DNA of 29,769 nucleotides. Source: Paramacrobiotus richtersi. Taxonomy: Eukaryota > Tardigrada > Eutardigrada > Parachela > Macrobiotidae. Shown piece after piece: positions 20,035-29,769 of this stretch. Where the stretch lies: positions 1-29,769 of the forward strand of contig JAQGAU010000371.1 in NCBI GenBank assembly GCA_034698045.1, written 5' to 3'. The notes under the pieces are model-generated. The model had not been told where the DNA came from and made no database searches. It saw nothing but the letters and a program-made list of their open reading frames with translations. Position 1 is the first letter of the stretch. Each line of letters starts with the position of its first letter. Made by a program: the position numbers and the translations under genes.

Positions 20035-21493
20035 ATGGAAAAACTCCTGGAGCCAGTACGATGCCAGCGCTTTAGAAAAATCTCGGTGTCAGTCTCTCTT
20101 GCGTTATTATTGGGCCTTGCTTATTCTTTATCCCTTTTGGGTCTTAATATTACATCCTCATCCTGGTACATTCCCGTATCGAGAGGACGGCAGTTGTGTC
20201 CGAAGGATCCGCCAGGACTAAAAGGAGCAATTACACCATCGTTGTCAGTATTATCGGATGAACAGATTGTGGCCGCCAATCCCGAGGTGCAGTCAGGTGG
20301 ACATTTCGCACCAGATGACTGCCAGGCGAGATCCCGGGTTGCTATCATTGTGGCATATAGGGAGCGGCCGAAACACTTACGTAAGCAATAATTGTACTAT
20401 GTTGGTTGCATAGCCATATATTCCGTACTGTCGTTTATTGGGCTAATGTGTTTTCGACGTATAGAAATGTTTCTTAACAACCTCCATCCAGTACTTCGAC
20501 GCCAGCAGCTGGACTACACTATCTTCATTGTCGAACAAGCGGGAAAGAATGTCTTCAACAAAGGTACAATCACTACGATGCTTTGCGCGCTGAGCGTTCT
20601 TACCGATGTCCGTCTGGGTCGCAATACGAATGTTTCGATACAGGTGATAGCTTAAGTATCTGTTTTTGTACTTGGACATGTCTGGATGGATAAAGAGACT
20701 TTCCCTATGCAGGTATCCTGTTCAATGCCGGATACGTCGAAGCCGGCTCAATCGGAAGCTTCCAGTGTTTTGTGTTCCATGATGTGGATGTTTATCCCGA
20801 AAACGACCGAAACTCTTATTCTTGTCGGGATACCCCGACACTTTTAGTGGCCGCAATGAACAAATACAGTTATTACCCATTGCGAGAGATGTTTACGATA
20901 TACTTTGGAGCAGCAGTATCTTTTTCCGCAAAGCATTTTGCCGGTGTTAATGGATACCCAAACTTATACTGGGGATGGGGTACGTCAGCATTTAAAAGAT
21001 GGAATACAAAGATGCAAACGTGAAAAAGTTGCATAAATTGTGAACGAATTTATATTTTATGTAAGCTGGAGTTTTCAGATTTCGGAAATGGTGCTTTTCA
21101 ATTTTTCCCAACATCTTTCTGTATTGTTAGCACTTCAAAGTCGTGCTGTGCTTTTGATCCGTAGGTGGAGAAGATGATGATATTGGATATCGAGTTCAGC
21201 ATAAATTTGGCAATATTTCTTCTGCACCATTGGCTGTCGGCCGCTATACCATGGTATCACATGGACCGGATGAAGGAAACCCGATAAATGCTCAGCGATT
21301 CAAACTTGTCAACACTGGGCATGAACGCTTTCTTACAGATGGATTATCCAGTTTGAACTACACATTATTAGCAAAAGAACGTCGACCACTGTGCACAAGA
21401 CTTCTCGTCGATGTCGGTAAGCTACCGAATGCACCGAAAACGTCCCGCAGGAAGCGTTCGCGGAAAAAGATAACAGCTGTCAGAACTACTTGA
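20035..21493 (+). CDS. Beta-1,4-galactosyltransferase (GT7), gene 2
   Basis: Exons are 20035-20380, 20465-20563, 20713-20979 and 21165-21493 (346 residues). All three junctions are phase 1, and exons 2 and 3 have the same lengths as in gene 1 (99 and 267 bp), so the two are tandem duplicates. The membrane anchor is at about residues 17-37, and the stem differs from gene 1. RVAIIVAYRER starts the catalytic domain. D170-V-D172 is the DxD motif and W233-GWGGEDDD the family signature. DGLSSLNYTLLAKERRP is nearly the same as in gene 1. The C-terminus carries an extra basic tail of about 20 residues after VDVG (SRRKRSRKK) absent from gene 1. No frameshift or stop was found. It is predicted to build beta1,4-linked galactose in the Golgi; acceptor preference cannot be read from sequence. 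Confidence 0.92.
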
Positions 21494-22025
21494 CCTGTTA
21501 CTCCCGTATACTTGACAGTCTCACTAACAGTGGGAAATTCGAAGAAAATAACTGCCGAAGTTGATAACATGCAACGAGCCTATTGAACAGCTGTGTAACA
21601 TATTCTTTTGGTTCCTCTTGTTTGGTTTATTGTTGATGCATTTTGGGCTCTGTGCTCGCATGTGTGGTGCAAACAAATGAAAGAACGCAAGTTACGTATG
21701 TGGTATCGGTTTTACTGTACTCCCTGTTTGACAGACCAGCAGGCTGGTTTAATCACCAGTAGAGAAAAATAAATTTAATGAGCGGTAGAAGTAGTGAAAA
21801 TATTGCAAAAGCAAGGTTGGCCAGTTGATGGTACAGTACTTTACCAGAAAATGGGATGGCACACGATGTACCATTGTATAATACGACAAAGAATACCGAC
21901 AAAGAGAAAAAGTAACACGAGAGGTTGTTGCTGTATACATATGTACGCACTGATACGGAAACATGTATATCAGAGATGTCTCAGAAGCTTTCTAACAGAA
22001 GAACGGAATGAAGAGGTACCGTGCC
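21494..22025. other. Convergent 3' region between GT7 gene 2 and Kelch gene 1
   Basis: From about 21590 onward the sequence belongs to the non-coding module repeated downstream of each Kelch gene, so the Kelch duplication unit reaches to within about 100 bp of the galactosyltransferase stop. Confidence 0.55.
21740..21920. repeat. Kelch-array non-coding module, copy 1
   Basis: Landmarks in order are ggctggtttaat, gcggtagaagta, tgtataatacgacaaag and gaccgacaaagagaaaaag-like sequence. Other copies lie at about 24920-25060, 25345-25530 and 28390-28560. Three of the four lie about 100-280 bp beyond the stop codons of the Kelch genes. Confidence 0.65.
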
Positions 22026-24351
22026 TCATTCAAAGGTAATCCAGATATTCAGTGCCGTATCGTATGCCTCTGAGCAGCGTGCCTTAACGAAACGGCCATA
22101 GTAATCCACTTTCTCTTCGGTCTCACCTCCAGATACGACGACCCGACCATACTGAAGTTTGACAGAGTGGCGTCTTCGCGGCTTATTCAGATCGGCGATG
22201 CGCTCCCACTCCCCGTGCAGTTCATCCTCGAATTGTGGTCTAGCCGTCAACTTGGTCAGATCCAAGCGGTAGCAGTGATCGGCGTTATCCTCTCCATACA
22301 GAGACACTGCCTCGGTGCCGCCGATTACGTACAAAAACGAACCACACTGGATGACCGCGGTGTCGGTGCGGGGAACCGGCAAACCCCGAAGATAGTTCCA
22401 TGTGCCAGTGTTAGTGTCGTAGAACTCGATGTGGTTAAAGAGGTCAAGGATACTGGCTTTCCAATAAATTCTCCCGCCACTTTCTTCTATACATCTCCAG
22501 CACGAAATGAAGCATCCGATTTTGTCACTGCCAGATAGTTTCACGTTGAATAAGCGGCATCTGCAAAGAAAGCATCAGTGAAGCCAGTGAAGGAACTTTT
22601 GTGTTGGACCTCTACGCTCAAGTTTTTCGATAAATTTTCAACCTACTATATGTCCATATTAGTTGTGCGCAAGTATTATCGACTACTGAACATGCAAAAC
22701 TCGGCTTACTTGGGGGGATGGCAGTCTGAATCGAATGGTATCCAGGCATCTCCTCCCATCCAGTCCAGCCTCGTGCGTTCTTGTGTGCTCTGATCAATCC
22801 GAACGAAATGCAGCCTGGATCTCTCGTAAGAACCGTGTTTTTCTGTGGTCTCAGTACAGTAAAGATAATTTCCGGCAATGATGACATCACCGGTACCGGC
22901 TCCATGACGTGCATTCAACTCTACTAGATCAAACAGAAACCAGCTGAGGAACCTTCCCAAAAGCTGTATCGCATTGATTATGTTTCGTTTTATTCTTACC
23001 TAAATCTTTGTTCTCTGGCGCCATTTCCGACTCGGTTGACTGGTTGACCAATGACTCGAGGATATCGTTAGGAGAGCCATCGTGTAGAATTTCCATTATC
23101 ATCGACTTCAAAACATCAGGCTCTTTCCGGTTCTTTGGATCGTGTTCGTACCAAGCATCGACAGCCTACAGTACCGATATGCATAATCGAGTTGCTGCGT
23201 TCTTAATCATAAGCTCTTATTGTCGAAGCAAATAATGAGCCATCTACCTTTTGTGAATCATCATCAGATTCTTAGCTTATGCTAATAAAACTGCTTCAAC
23301 TATTAATCGTATTCTTATTGTCACAAGTTCCTACATGCTTTCTCCACTGCAGGGAGTTAAAACTTACAGCCAGACTTGTTTCCTTTTAATACGAGATTTG
23401 AAAACAGATTGTAAAGATTTAACACTTTGGTCTACTGCAATATCCGCTTATCTGTCGTTGTCTGTCGACGTTGATACTGGCAATCAACCAATGATATGCA
23501 AAATTTAATAGACAACGTTTATCAAATAAATTATCAAATTAATTAACTTTTAGTAAAATTACTAAAATCAGAACTAAAACTACTCATGATCTTAAAATTC
23601 AAAGTAAAATTTCTAAAAATTAACCACAGAAAATCGAAATGGAGCAGTGGCCCGTTACTAACGTATTCACATTGAAAACATGTTCCTTCGTTAACGGCAA
23701 GAATCCAGCATCGGACATCAGTGCGACAAATTCGTCAGCAGAGAAATCTAGAAACTCAGTGGACTGGCTGACACTTCCCATTCTGAGCGAGATGCCTGCT
23801 ACAGCAACAGCAGCAACCTTCTGAAAAGCATACGCATGCGCCTTTCGCCACATTTGACAGAGTTCGTCCATTCCTAACTTCAACAAGACGTTGCGCAGCG
23901 CAGTGCAACATTCTTCTTCAAGCTGGTCCAGCTGGAAATACTTGGCCACAACGATAACATTCCACAAGTTTTTACCGCAGATATCGAGTTTGACCTCCTC
24001 ATTAGATAGGCTGTGCAGCACAGCCAGAAAACTGTTCATATTTACGTCCTCGGGAGGGACCAAGAAGACAACATCTAGATTATCATCGGCGTGGAATTTG
24101 AGGAGCGAGGCGAAATACGGAGATGTTTCGACGAGTCCTTGTTTGTCGGCCTCGATCAGATTGTTGCCGATGGATAGCTTAATTTTGCCGGGAGAGAAGC
24201 TTGGTTTCGTTGTCACAGATTCCAATGTAGGTTCACTTTTCGATGTCTAAAAACGGAAAAATTTGTCAGCTTGAGTAAGGACAAGAAGCGAAAACGTTTC
24301 TTTCACGCTTACCTGGATGATTCCACTAGGGTTTGCCTTCTCTCGCTCCAT
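22026..24351 (-). CDS. BTB-BACK-Kelch protein, gene 1
   Basis: Five exons: 24351-24313, 24246-23671, 23165-23000, 22923-22710 and 22560-22026, with phases 0, 0, 1, 2, giving 509 residues. Residues about 25-125 form a diverged BTB domain (IEADKQGLVETSPYFASLL). Residues 125-260 form the BACK region, continuing into exon 3 as AVDAWYEHDPKNRKEPDVL. Exons 4 and 5 hold Kelch-type repeats: GNYLYCTET, then EFYDTNTGTWNYL, RTDTAVIQ with FLYVIGG, RLDLTKL and ERIADLN with GRVVVSGG. The protein stops at NIWITFE, part-way into a further repeat, so the propeller is shorter than the usual six blades of KLHL proteins. KLHL proteins usually act as Cullin-3 adaptors that choose substrates for ubiquitination; whether this diverged BTB binds Cullin-3 is unknown. 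It is tandem with two paralogues. Confidence 0.85.
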
Positions 24352-24919
24352 ATCGGATCTCTTAAGCACTCCTCCGTTTGATTTACTTGCAGCTCTTCTG
24401 TAGATCTAGTGTCAGAGATGTCAGTTAGTAAACTTGGGAACTAATAGAAGAAACTAATAGAAGAATTCAAGAATGAAATGGCGGCGCGAAGAAAACCAGA
24501 GCGGTTTTTGCAGACGTATAGCCGTCATGTGCTATCCACAATGAACCAGTCGAAACGTGTTCCATCTGACGTGGAAAAGTGTGCTAATATTCTTAACCTC
24601 ATTCGCTGATGGCTAATGCCGGGGGCGGGGGCTTCACCTTATAAAGAAAGTGGGCTTTTGGATCAACGCTAGTTCCGCCGTGAAAATCGTGTAACACTCG
24701 GGCCACTGCATGAGTGTACCGACATGAAACTCTATACGGAAGTCGTATTAAAAGGGACCGTACTACCGGATTAGAAACTTCGTACAAGCTGTTAGCATAT
24801 TCCCAGAAAGTCGCTTTTCGTTTCGCAGAGTTACTACAACAAATACACAGTACGTTTGCGGTATCGATTTTATTCGCTGTTTTATACACTTGCTGCTGTA
24901 CTCTATATACAGATACAAT
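24352..24919. promoter_or_regulatory. Conserved 5' flank of Kelch gene 1
   Basis: About 300 bp upstream of the start are well conserved with the flank of gene 2 (27807-28080), including gctatccacaatgaac and gtgctaatattctt. On the minus strand a TTATAAGG box (about 24647-24640) sits next to a GC box (cccccgcccc). In gene 2 the TATA-like box is degraded to TTTGTAAGG. Promoter function is inferred from position and conservation. Confidence 0.4.
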
Positions 24920-25060
24920 TTGCTGACTGATTTAATCAGTTGCGAAATAAAATAAAAACGGTAGCAAGTACAAATAATAGAAGTGCTAAATGAATACATC
25001 ACAAAAAAACGGAAAACTGCACATTACGACACCACCCTGTATAATACCAAAAAACAGAGC
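24920..25060. repeat. Kelch-array non-coding module, solitary copy 2
   Basis: It carries the module landmarks (gctgactgatttaat, acggtagcaagta, ctgtataatacc) but is followed by another module copy rather than by Kelch coding exons. It may be a relic of a lost gene copy or show that the module moves independently. Confidence 0.5.
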
Positions 25061-25344
25061 TTCAAAAGTAGCCCAAGAAACATGTTGTTAGTCCAGTATG
25101 TACTTCCAGTGTAAGAGTGCGAAAATCGTATAAGCTATTGAAAAAACGAGTTCCAGAGTTAGTAGTCTACAGCTGACCAGTTGTTCGACTGTACTCCTAT
25201 ATTTACTTGTTTTGGATTATTGCTGACATATTTGCAGAGTTTCGGTTTTTGTTTTGCGAACATGGGGTGCAACAAATGCAAATTAGGTATTTAGTATCGG
25301 CTTTTGTCCCTGTGTTATAGACATGCTGCAAGCTTGTTGGCTGG

Positions 25345-25530
25345 TTTAATGATGATGATGATTTTATTAGCGGTCCTGTTAATCAGTTGTCGACAAAACT
25401 AGTGAACGGTAAAAAAAATAAAAGCGACATCAACACAACACGAAGAAACTGGAAAGTGCTCACGCGATGCCACACTGTTTGTATAACACGAGAAAAGACA
25501 CCGACAAAAAGAAAAAGTAGGACAACAGAT
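25345..25530. repeat. Kelch-array non-coding module, copy 3
   Basis: Begins ggctggtttaatgatgatga and contains tgtataacacg and accgacaaaaagaaaaagta. It lies just beyond the stop of Kelch gene 2. Similarity with copy 1 extends outward on the left to about 25190, matching 21590 onward. Confidence 0.65.
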
Positions 25531-25610
25531 CGAAGTACATACGGAAACATACACACCAGCTAAGTCAACAAAATAAAAGACGAAACAGAGTCATTCTTCG
25601 CTACCATACT

Positions 25611-27806
25611 TCATTCAAAGGTCGTCCAGACATTCAGTGTCGTGTCGTACGCCTCCAAACAGCTCCTACACGGTTCTGATTCATCGCTTGACTCATCGCC
25701 TGAATCATCGTTTGAATCTTCGCCTGAATCACCGTCTTTCGCTTCCGTCTGCCCTCCATATACGACGACCCGACCATACTGAATTCTGGCAGAGTGGCCA
25801 GTTCGCGGCCTATTCAGATCGGCGATTCGCTCCCATTTCCCCTGCAATTCATCCTCAAAGTGTGGTCTAGCCGTCAACTTGGTCAGATCCAAGCGGTAGC
25901 AGTGATCGGCGTTACCCTCTCCACCCATAGACTCCTTAACCTCGGTACCGCCGATTACGTACAAAAACGAACCACATTGGATGACCGCGGTGTCTGTGCG
26001 GGGAAACGGCAAGCCCGGAAGAAGATTCCACGTGCCAGTGTTGATGTCGTATAACTCGATGGTGTTAGCGAGTTCAAGGATACTGGTTTTCCACAAAAAT
26101 CTCCCCCCACGTTCTTCTGTACAACTCCAGCACGAAATAAAGCACCCGATCTTGTCACTGCCCGATAATTTCACCTTGAACAAGCGGCATCTGCAAGGAA
26201 AGCATCGCAGAAGCCAGTGAAGGAGCTTTTGTGATAATGAAAGCCGTACTGGACCTCTGTGCTTTCTAGCGTCTTATTTTTTTACAAGTTTCTCGATATA
26301 CTATCAACCTGTGTATTAGTAGCTCGCATGCATTATCGACTACCGAACACACGGAAAACTCGGCTCACTTGGGGGGATGGCGGTCTGAGTCGAATGGTTC
26401 TGCTTTGTCTCCTCCCATCCAGTCCAGCCTCGTCCGCTCTTGTGTAGTCTGATCTATTCGACAGAAATGCAGCCTGGACGTCTCCATTTTGTAACGATCG
26501 TATGATTCTGTGGTTTCAGTGCAGTAAAGATAATTTCCGACAATGAGGACATCAGCGGTACCGCTTTCGTCAAGGGCATTCCGATCTATTAGTTCGAACA
26601 CAAACAAGCTTAGGAACCTTTCCCAGATTATGTTTCGTTGTATTCTTACTGAACTCCTTGTGCGCTGGTGCTATTTCCGACTCGGCTGACTGGTTGACCA
26701 ATGACGCGAGGATATCGTTAGGCGAGCCGTCGTGTAAAATTGCAGTTATCATCTCCTTCAAAACATCCGGCTCCTTCCGGCTCTTCGGATCATGTTCGTA
26801 CCAAGCACTGACAGCCTACAATATGTGCAATTGCAAATGCCTTCTCACTGCTATAAGGCTCTTATTGCCGAAGTAAATAATGAAACATCTTTTTGTCGAA
26901 GTGCAAGACTTACAGTGTATAACAGACGCATTTCAGTTTATTACGAAATTCTGAAAGAGGCTGTGCAGATTTAATATGGGATCTACGGCAATATCCGGCG
27001 TCCGCTTATGTTTCGTTTTCCGTCGACCCCGTTGCTAATTTGCTACTACAATCGCAATAAACTGATGACAAGCAAAAATTAAAGAAAATCGAAACGGAGC
27101 AATGACCATTTAGCTAGCGTATTCACCTTGATAACATGTTCCTTGGTTAACGGCAAGAACCCATCATCCGATATCAGTGCGACCAATTCTTCGGCAGCGA
27201 AATCTAGAAACTCGGTGGACTGGTTGGCACCCGCCATTCTGAGTGAGATGCCTGCTACAGCAACAGCTGCAACCTTCTGAAGGACACACGCGTGCGCTTT
27301 TCGCCACATGTGAAATAGTTCGTCCATTCCTAATTTTAGCGACATATTCCGAAGCGCAGCACAACATTCTTCTTCAAGCAGATCCAGCTGGAAATACTTG
27401 GCGACATCGATAAAAGTCCACAAGTTTTTCATGCAGATATCGAGTTTGACCTCCTCATTAGACAGGCTGTACAGCACGGCCAAAAAACTGTTCATATTTA
27501 CGTTCTCGGGTGGGACCAAGGAGATGACATCAAGATTATCATCGGCGTGGAATTTGAGGAGCGAGGCGAAATACGGAGATGTTTCGACGAGTCCTTGCCT
27601 GTCGGCCTCGATCAGATTATTGCCGATGGATAGCTTAATTTTGCCGGGAGAGAAGCTTGGTTTCGTTGTCACAGATTCCAATGAAAGTTCACTTTTCGAT
27701 GTCTAAAAATGGAAAAAATTGTCAGCTTGAGTAACGACAAGAAGCGGGAACGTTTCTACATGCTTACGTGAACGATTCCACTTGGGTATGCCTTCTTTCC
27801 CTCCAT
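25611..27806 (-). CDS. BTB-BACK-Kelch protein, gene 2 (with acidic insert)
   Basis: Exons: 27806-27768, 27702-27127, 26815-26650, 26585-26369 and 26190-25611; lengths and phases match gene 1 except for small in-frame changes, giving 525 residues. The BTB-BACK exon is the same length as in gene 1 (576 bp) and very similar. Kelch blocks GNYLYCTETT, ELYDINTGTWNLL, RTDTAVIQ, FLYVIGG and RIADLNRPRTGH are kept. After GRVVVYGG comes a run of about 25 Asp, Ser and Glu-rich residues (within 25675-25740) made of repeats such as DSGE and DESS, absent from genes 1 and 3. It ends NVWTTFE, the same place as its paralogues. Expected role is as an adaptor of the KLHL type, but this rests on domain order alone. 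Divergence from gene 1 is largest in the BACK tail and exon 4. Confidence 0.85.
25675..25740 (-). repeat. In-frame repeat coding an acidic Ser/Asp/Glu run
   Basis: On the plus strand gattcatcg, gactcatcg and gaatcatcg-like 9 to 12-bp units repeat six or seven times. Expansion by whole codons has lengthened a loop between two Kelch strands of gene 2 without breaking the frame. Confidence 0.75.
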
Positions 27807-28389
27807 ATCGGCTCTGTTAAGCACTCCTCCGTTTGATTTACTTGCAGGACGTCTGTAGATCTAGTGTCACAGATGTCAGTAAATTTCAAAACTAATAGAA
27901 GAAACCGGTAGAATAAAATGACGGCACGAAGAAAACTAGAAGCTGTTTTTGCACACGTACAGCCGTCATGCGCTATCCACAATGAACTAGTCGAAACGCG
28001 TCTGGAGGAGTGTGCTAATATTCTTCATCTCATTGGCTGATGAATAATGGAAAATGCCGAGGGCGGGAGCTCACCTTACAAATTAGGTGGGCTTTTGTAT
28101 AGAAAAATGGAGCATGCATGGAGTACTCTGCTTGTTTTATACGCATTTATCAGTATACTCGGTGAGCGATGTCATTCGATGTTCAGCTTTACCGGCAGAC
28201 TGTTGTTTGGTCAGTTGTCGACACAACTCTTTACCTCACAAGTTTTAATCTAAATTATAGACTAAATAGCTCTTTCACGACTTACTTGTTAACGAATTCT
28301 TTGAGGAAGAAAGAACGCTGTCGATTACGCTCTGAGTACATACATATGTACTATAGGTTTGAGTCCTATCTTACGGACTTGCTGAAAGG
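27807..28389. promoter_or_regulatory. Conserved 5' flank of Kelch gene 2 and spacer
   Basis: The part nearest the gene aligns with the 5' flank of gene 1, with a 10-bp length difference that rules out a conserved reading frame there. Beyond about 28080 the sequence grades into the 3' flank of gene 3. No other coding sequence is seen. Confidence 0.4.
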
Positions 28390-28560
28390 TTGCTGGCTGG
28401 TTTAATCATTTGTGGACAGAACAAACGAACGCGGTAGAAGTACCGAAAATAAAAGCAAGTTTTAGTTATAGCTGCATAAAATACTTCCGTACCAGAAAAC
28501 GGTAATTTTACACCCACTGTATAACACGACAAAGAATAACCATAAAAAGTAAAAGTAACA
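28390..28560. repeat. Kelch-array non-coding module, copy 4
   Basis: Contains ggctggtttaat, gcggtagaagtacc and ctgtataacacgacaaag in the order seen in copy 1. It lies about 160 bp beyond the stop of Kelch gene 3. Confidence 0.65.
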
Positions 28561-28720
28561 CAACGGTGGAGAATGCCGGTAGTGTATTGTACGCATTTAT
28601 AATTATACGGATAAATGTACGAGTGCAGCAGTTAAGTAAGATCAAGTTTCTTTCGGAAGCTTTTTAACCCGAAGAATGGAAGAAGTGATGAAAAACCAGA
28701 CTCTTTTACTCTACCGTACT

Positions 28721-29614
28721 TCATTCAAGGATAGTCCAGATATTCAGTGTCGTGTCGTATACCTCTGAACAGCTAATCCATGAATCATCGCCCCTCGCGT
28801 CGGTCTCACCTCCATAGACGATAACGCGACCATTCAGAATGCCGGCAGAGTGGCCAGTTCGCGGCATATTTAGATCGGCGATTCTCTCCCAGTCACCATC
28901 CCATTCACCCTCCCCATGACCAGCCGTCAACTTGGTCAGATCCAATCGGTAGCAGTGATCTTCGTTACCCTCTCCACCCATATCCTCCTCCACCTCGAGG
29001 CCGCCGATGATGTACAAAAACAAACCACACTGGATCACCGCCGTGTCGATCCGGGGGAAAGGCAAGCGCGGAAGACGACTCCATGTGCCGGTGTTAGTAT
29101 CGTATAACTCAATGGCATGACGCAGTTCAAGGAATATGGTTTTACCCAGAGTTCTTCCACGGCCGCTAGTTTCTTCCTTACATCTCCACCACGAAATAAA
29201 GCATCCGATTTTGTCACTGCCCGGTAGTTTCACGTTGAACAAGCAGCATCTGCAAAGAAAAACATCACACAACCCAACAGTTTCTGTATAATTGAAAGCC
29301 TCACTGGACTCTGTGCATCTTAGCGTTTTGTTTGCCTCCATAGATTTTTGATAACCTATTAACCTGTATGTTATCAACTACTGAACAAGCTCACTTGGGA
29401 GGATCACAGTCAGAGTCGAATGGTTCCGACGCGCCTCCTCCCATCCAATCCAGCCTTGTGCGCTCCTGCGTAGTCTGATCAATCCGACAGAAATGCAGCT
29501 CGGACATGTCTATGCAGACACGATCCCCTGTTTTTTCGACCTCAGTACAGTAAAGGTAATTTCCGGCAATGACGACATCACCCGAACCACCTTCGCCAGC
29601 TTCATCAATCCAGT
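28721..29614 (-). CDS. BTB-BACK-Kelch protein, gene 3 (5' part outside the window)
   Basis: Two 3' exons are visible: 29614-29395 and 29249-28721, joined in phase 2 (donor GTGAGC, acceptor tttgcag) exactly as in genes 1 and 2. They encode GNYLYCTEVEKT-type sequence, then CLLFNVKLPGSDKIGCFISWW, ELYDTNTGTWSRL, RIDTAVIQ, FLYIIGG, ERIADLNMPRTGH and GRVIVYGG, ending NIWTILE at the position shared by the array. The upstream exon (BACK part) is not found between 29615 and 29769, so that intron is at least 155 bp, longer than the 64-74 bp of its paralogues. BTB and BACK exons should lie beyond the right edge. I cannot tell whether the whole gene is intact. Confidence 0.75.
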
Positions 29615-29769
29615 CTAGTATGGTGCTTCAAAATAGGATATACGCTCAGAAACTAACGTATATTCGAAAAACGAACATTGCGATTGACTCATCGCTGATA
29701 AGGAAAACGCTCATAACTGGCCCATTTACCGTTGACGCATGAATGCCGGTCTGGCGTTGCGCCCACTTT
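29615..29769. other. Right-edge sequence, likely intron of Kelch gene 3
   Basis: No match to the BACK exon of genes 1 and 2. Taken as intron by position. Confidence 0.4.

Noticed and set aside
27764-27982. Alternative N-terminal frame upstream of Kelch gene 2 that is partly conserved in gene 1
   Set aside because: Spliced to the BTB exon it meets a stop within about ten codons in gene 1; only the frame starting at 27806 (24351 in gene 1) stays open.

Overview
The window is animal (metazoan) nuclear DNA. Every recognisable gene is split by GT-AG introns of about 55 bp to 1.7 kb, and the families found are animal ones: a TopBP1-type BRCT protein, Golgi type II glycosyltransferases of families GT11 and GT7, and BTB-BACK-Kelch proteins. 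A small ecdysozoan-like genome, perhaps a tardigrade, would fit the gene density and lineage-specific paralogue arrays, but the sequence alone does not settle the species. I rebuilt gene models by joining exons at splice sites with compatible phase. Every model closes in frame, and paralogues share intron positions and phases.

Layout. (1) 625-8910, minus: an 11-exon TOPBP1/Dpb11-like gene with BRCT0-1-2 at the N-terminus and a long low-complexity tail. Its exons are GC-richer than its very AT-rich introns, which carry several repeat types. (2) 8911-10605: gene-free, with a GC-rich 19-bp minisatellite. (3) 10606-14934, minus: two tandem two-exon GT11 (alpha-1,2-fucosyltransferase-like) genes. 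The downstream copy has two nonsense codons near its end, and its intron holds a fold-back element. (4) 15576-21493: a beta-1,4-galactosyltransferase (GT7) group. It has two complete four-exon plus-strand genes and a minus-strand remnant of exon 1, which is one arm of a large inverted duplication shared with the 5' part of the first complete gene. (5) 21590-29769, minus: three tandem BTB-BACK-Kelch genes, two complete and one cut by the right edge, separated by a repeated non-coding module.

How the genes may work together. B4GALT enzymes make the Gal-beta1,4-GlcNAc terminus and GT11 enzymes add fucose alpha1,2 to terminal galactose, so blocks 3 and 4 together could encode successive steps of one glycan cap. 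This is an inference from family chemistry and adjacency. TOPBP1 (replication initiation and ATR checkpoint) and the Kelch array (possible Cullin-3 adaptors) have no evident functional link to them.

The most notable observations are the fucosyltransferase-galactosyltransferase cluster, the inverted duplication with the orphan GT7 membrane-anchor exon, the decaying C-terminus of one GT11 copy, a poly(A) signal overlapping the GT11 stop codon, a repeat family in TOPBP1 introns that supplies one splice donor, and the four-copy module of the Kelch array. No RNA gene, CRISPR array or prokaryotic feature was seen.
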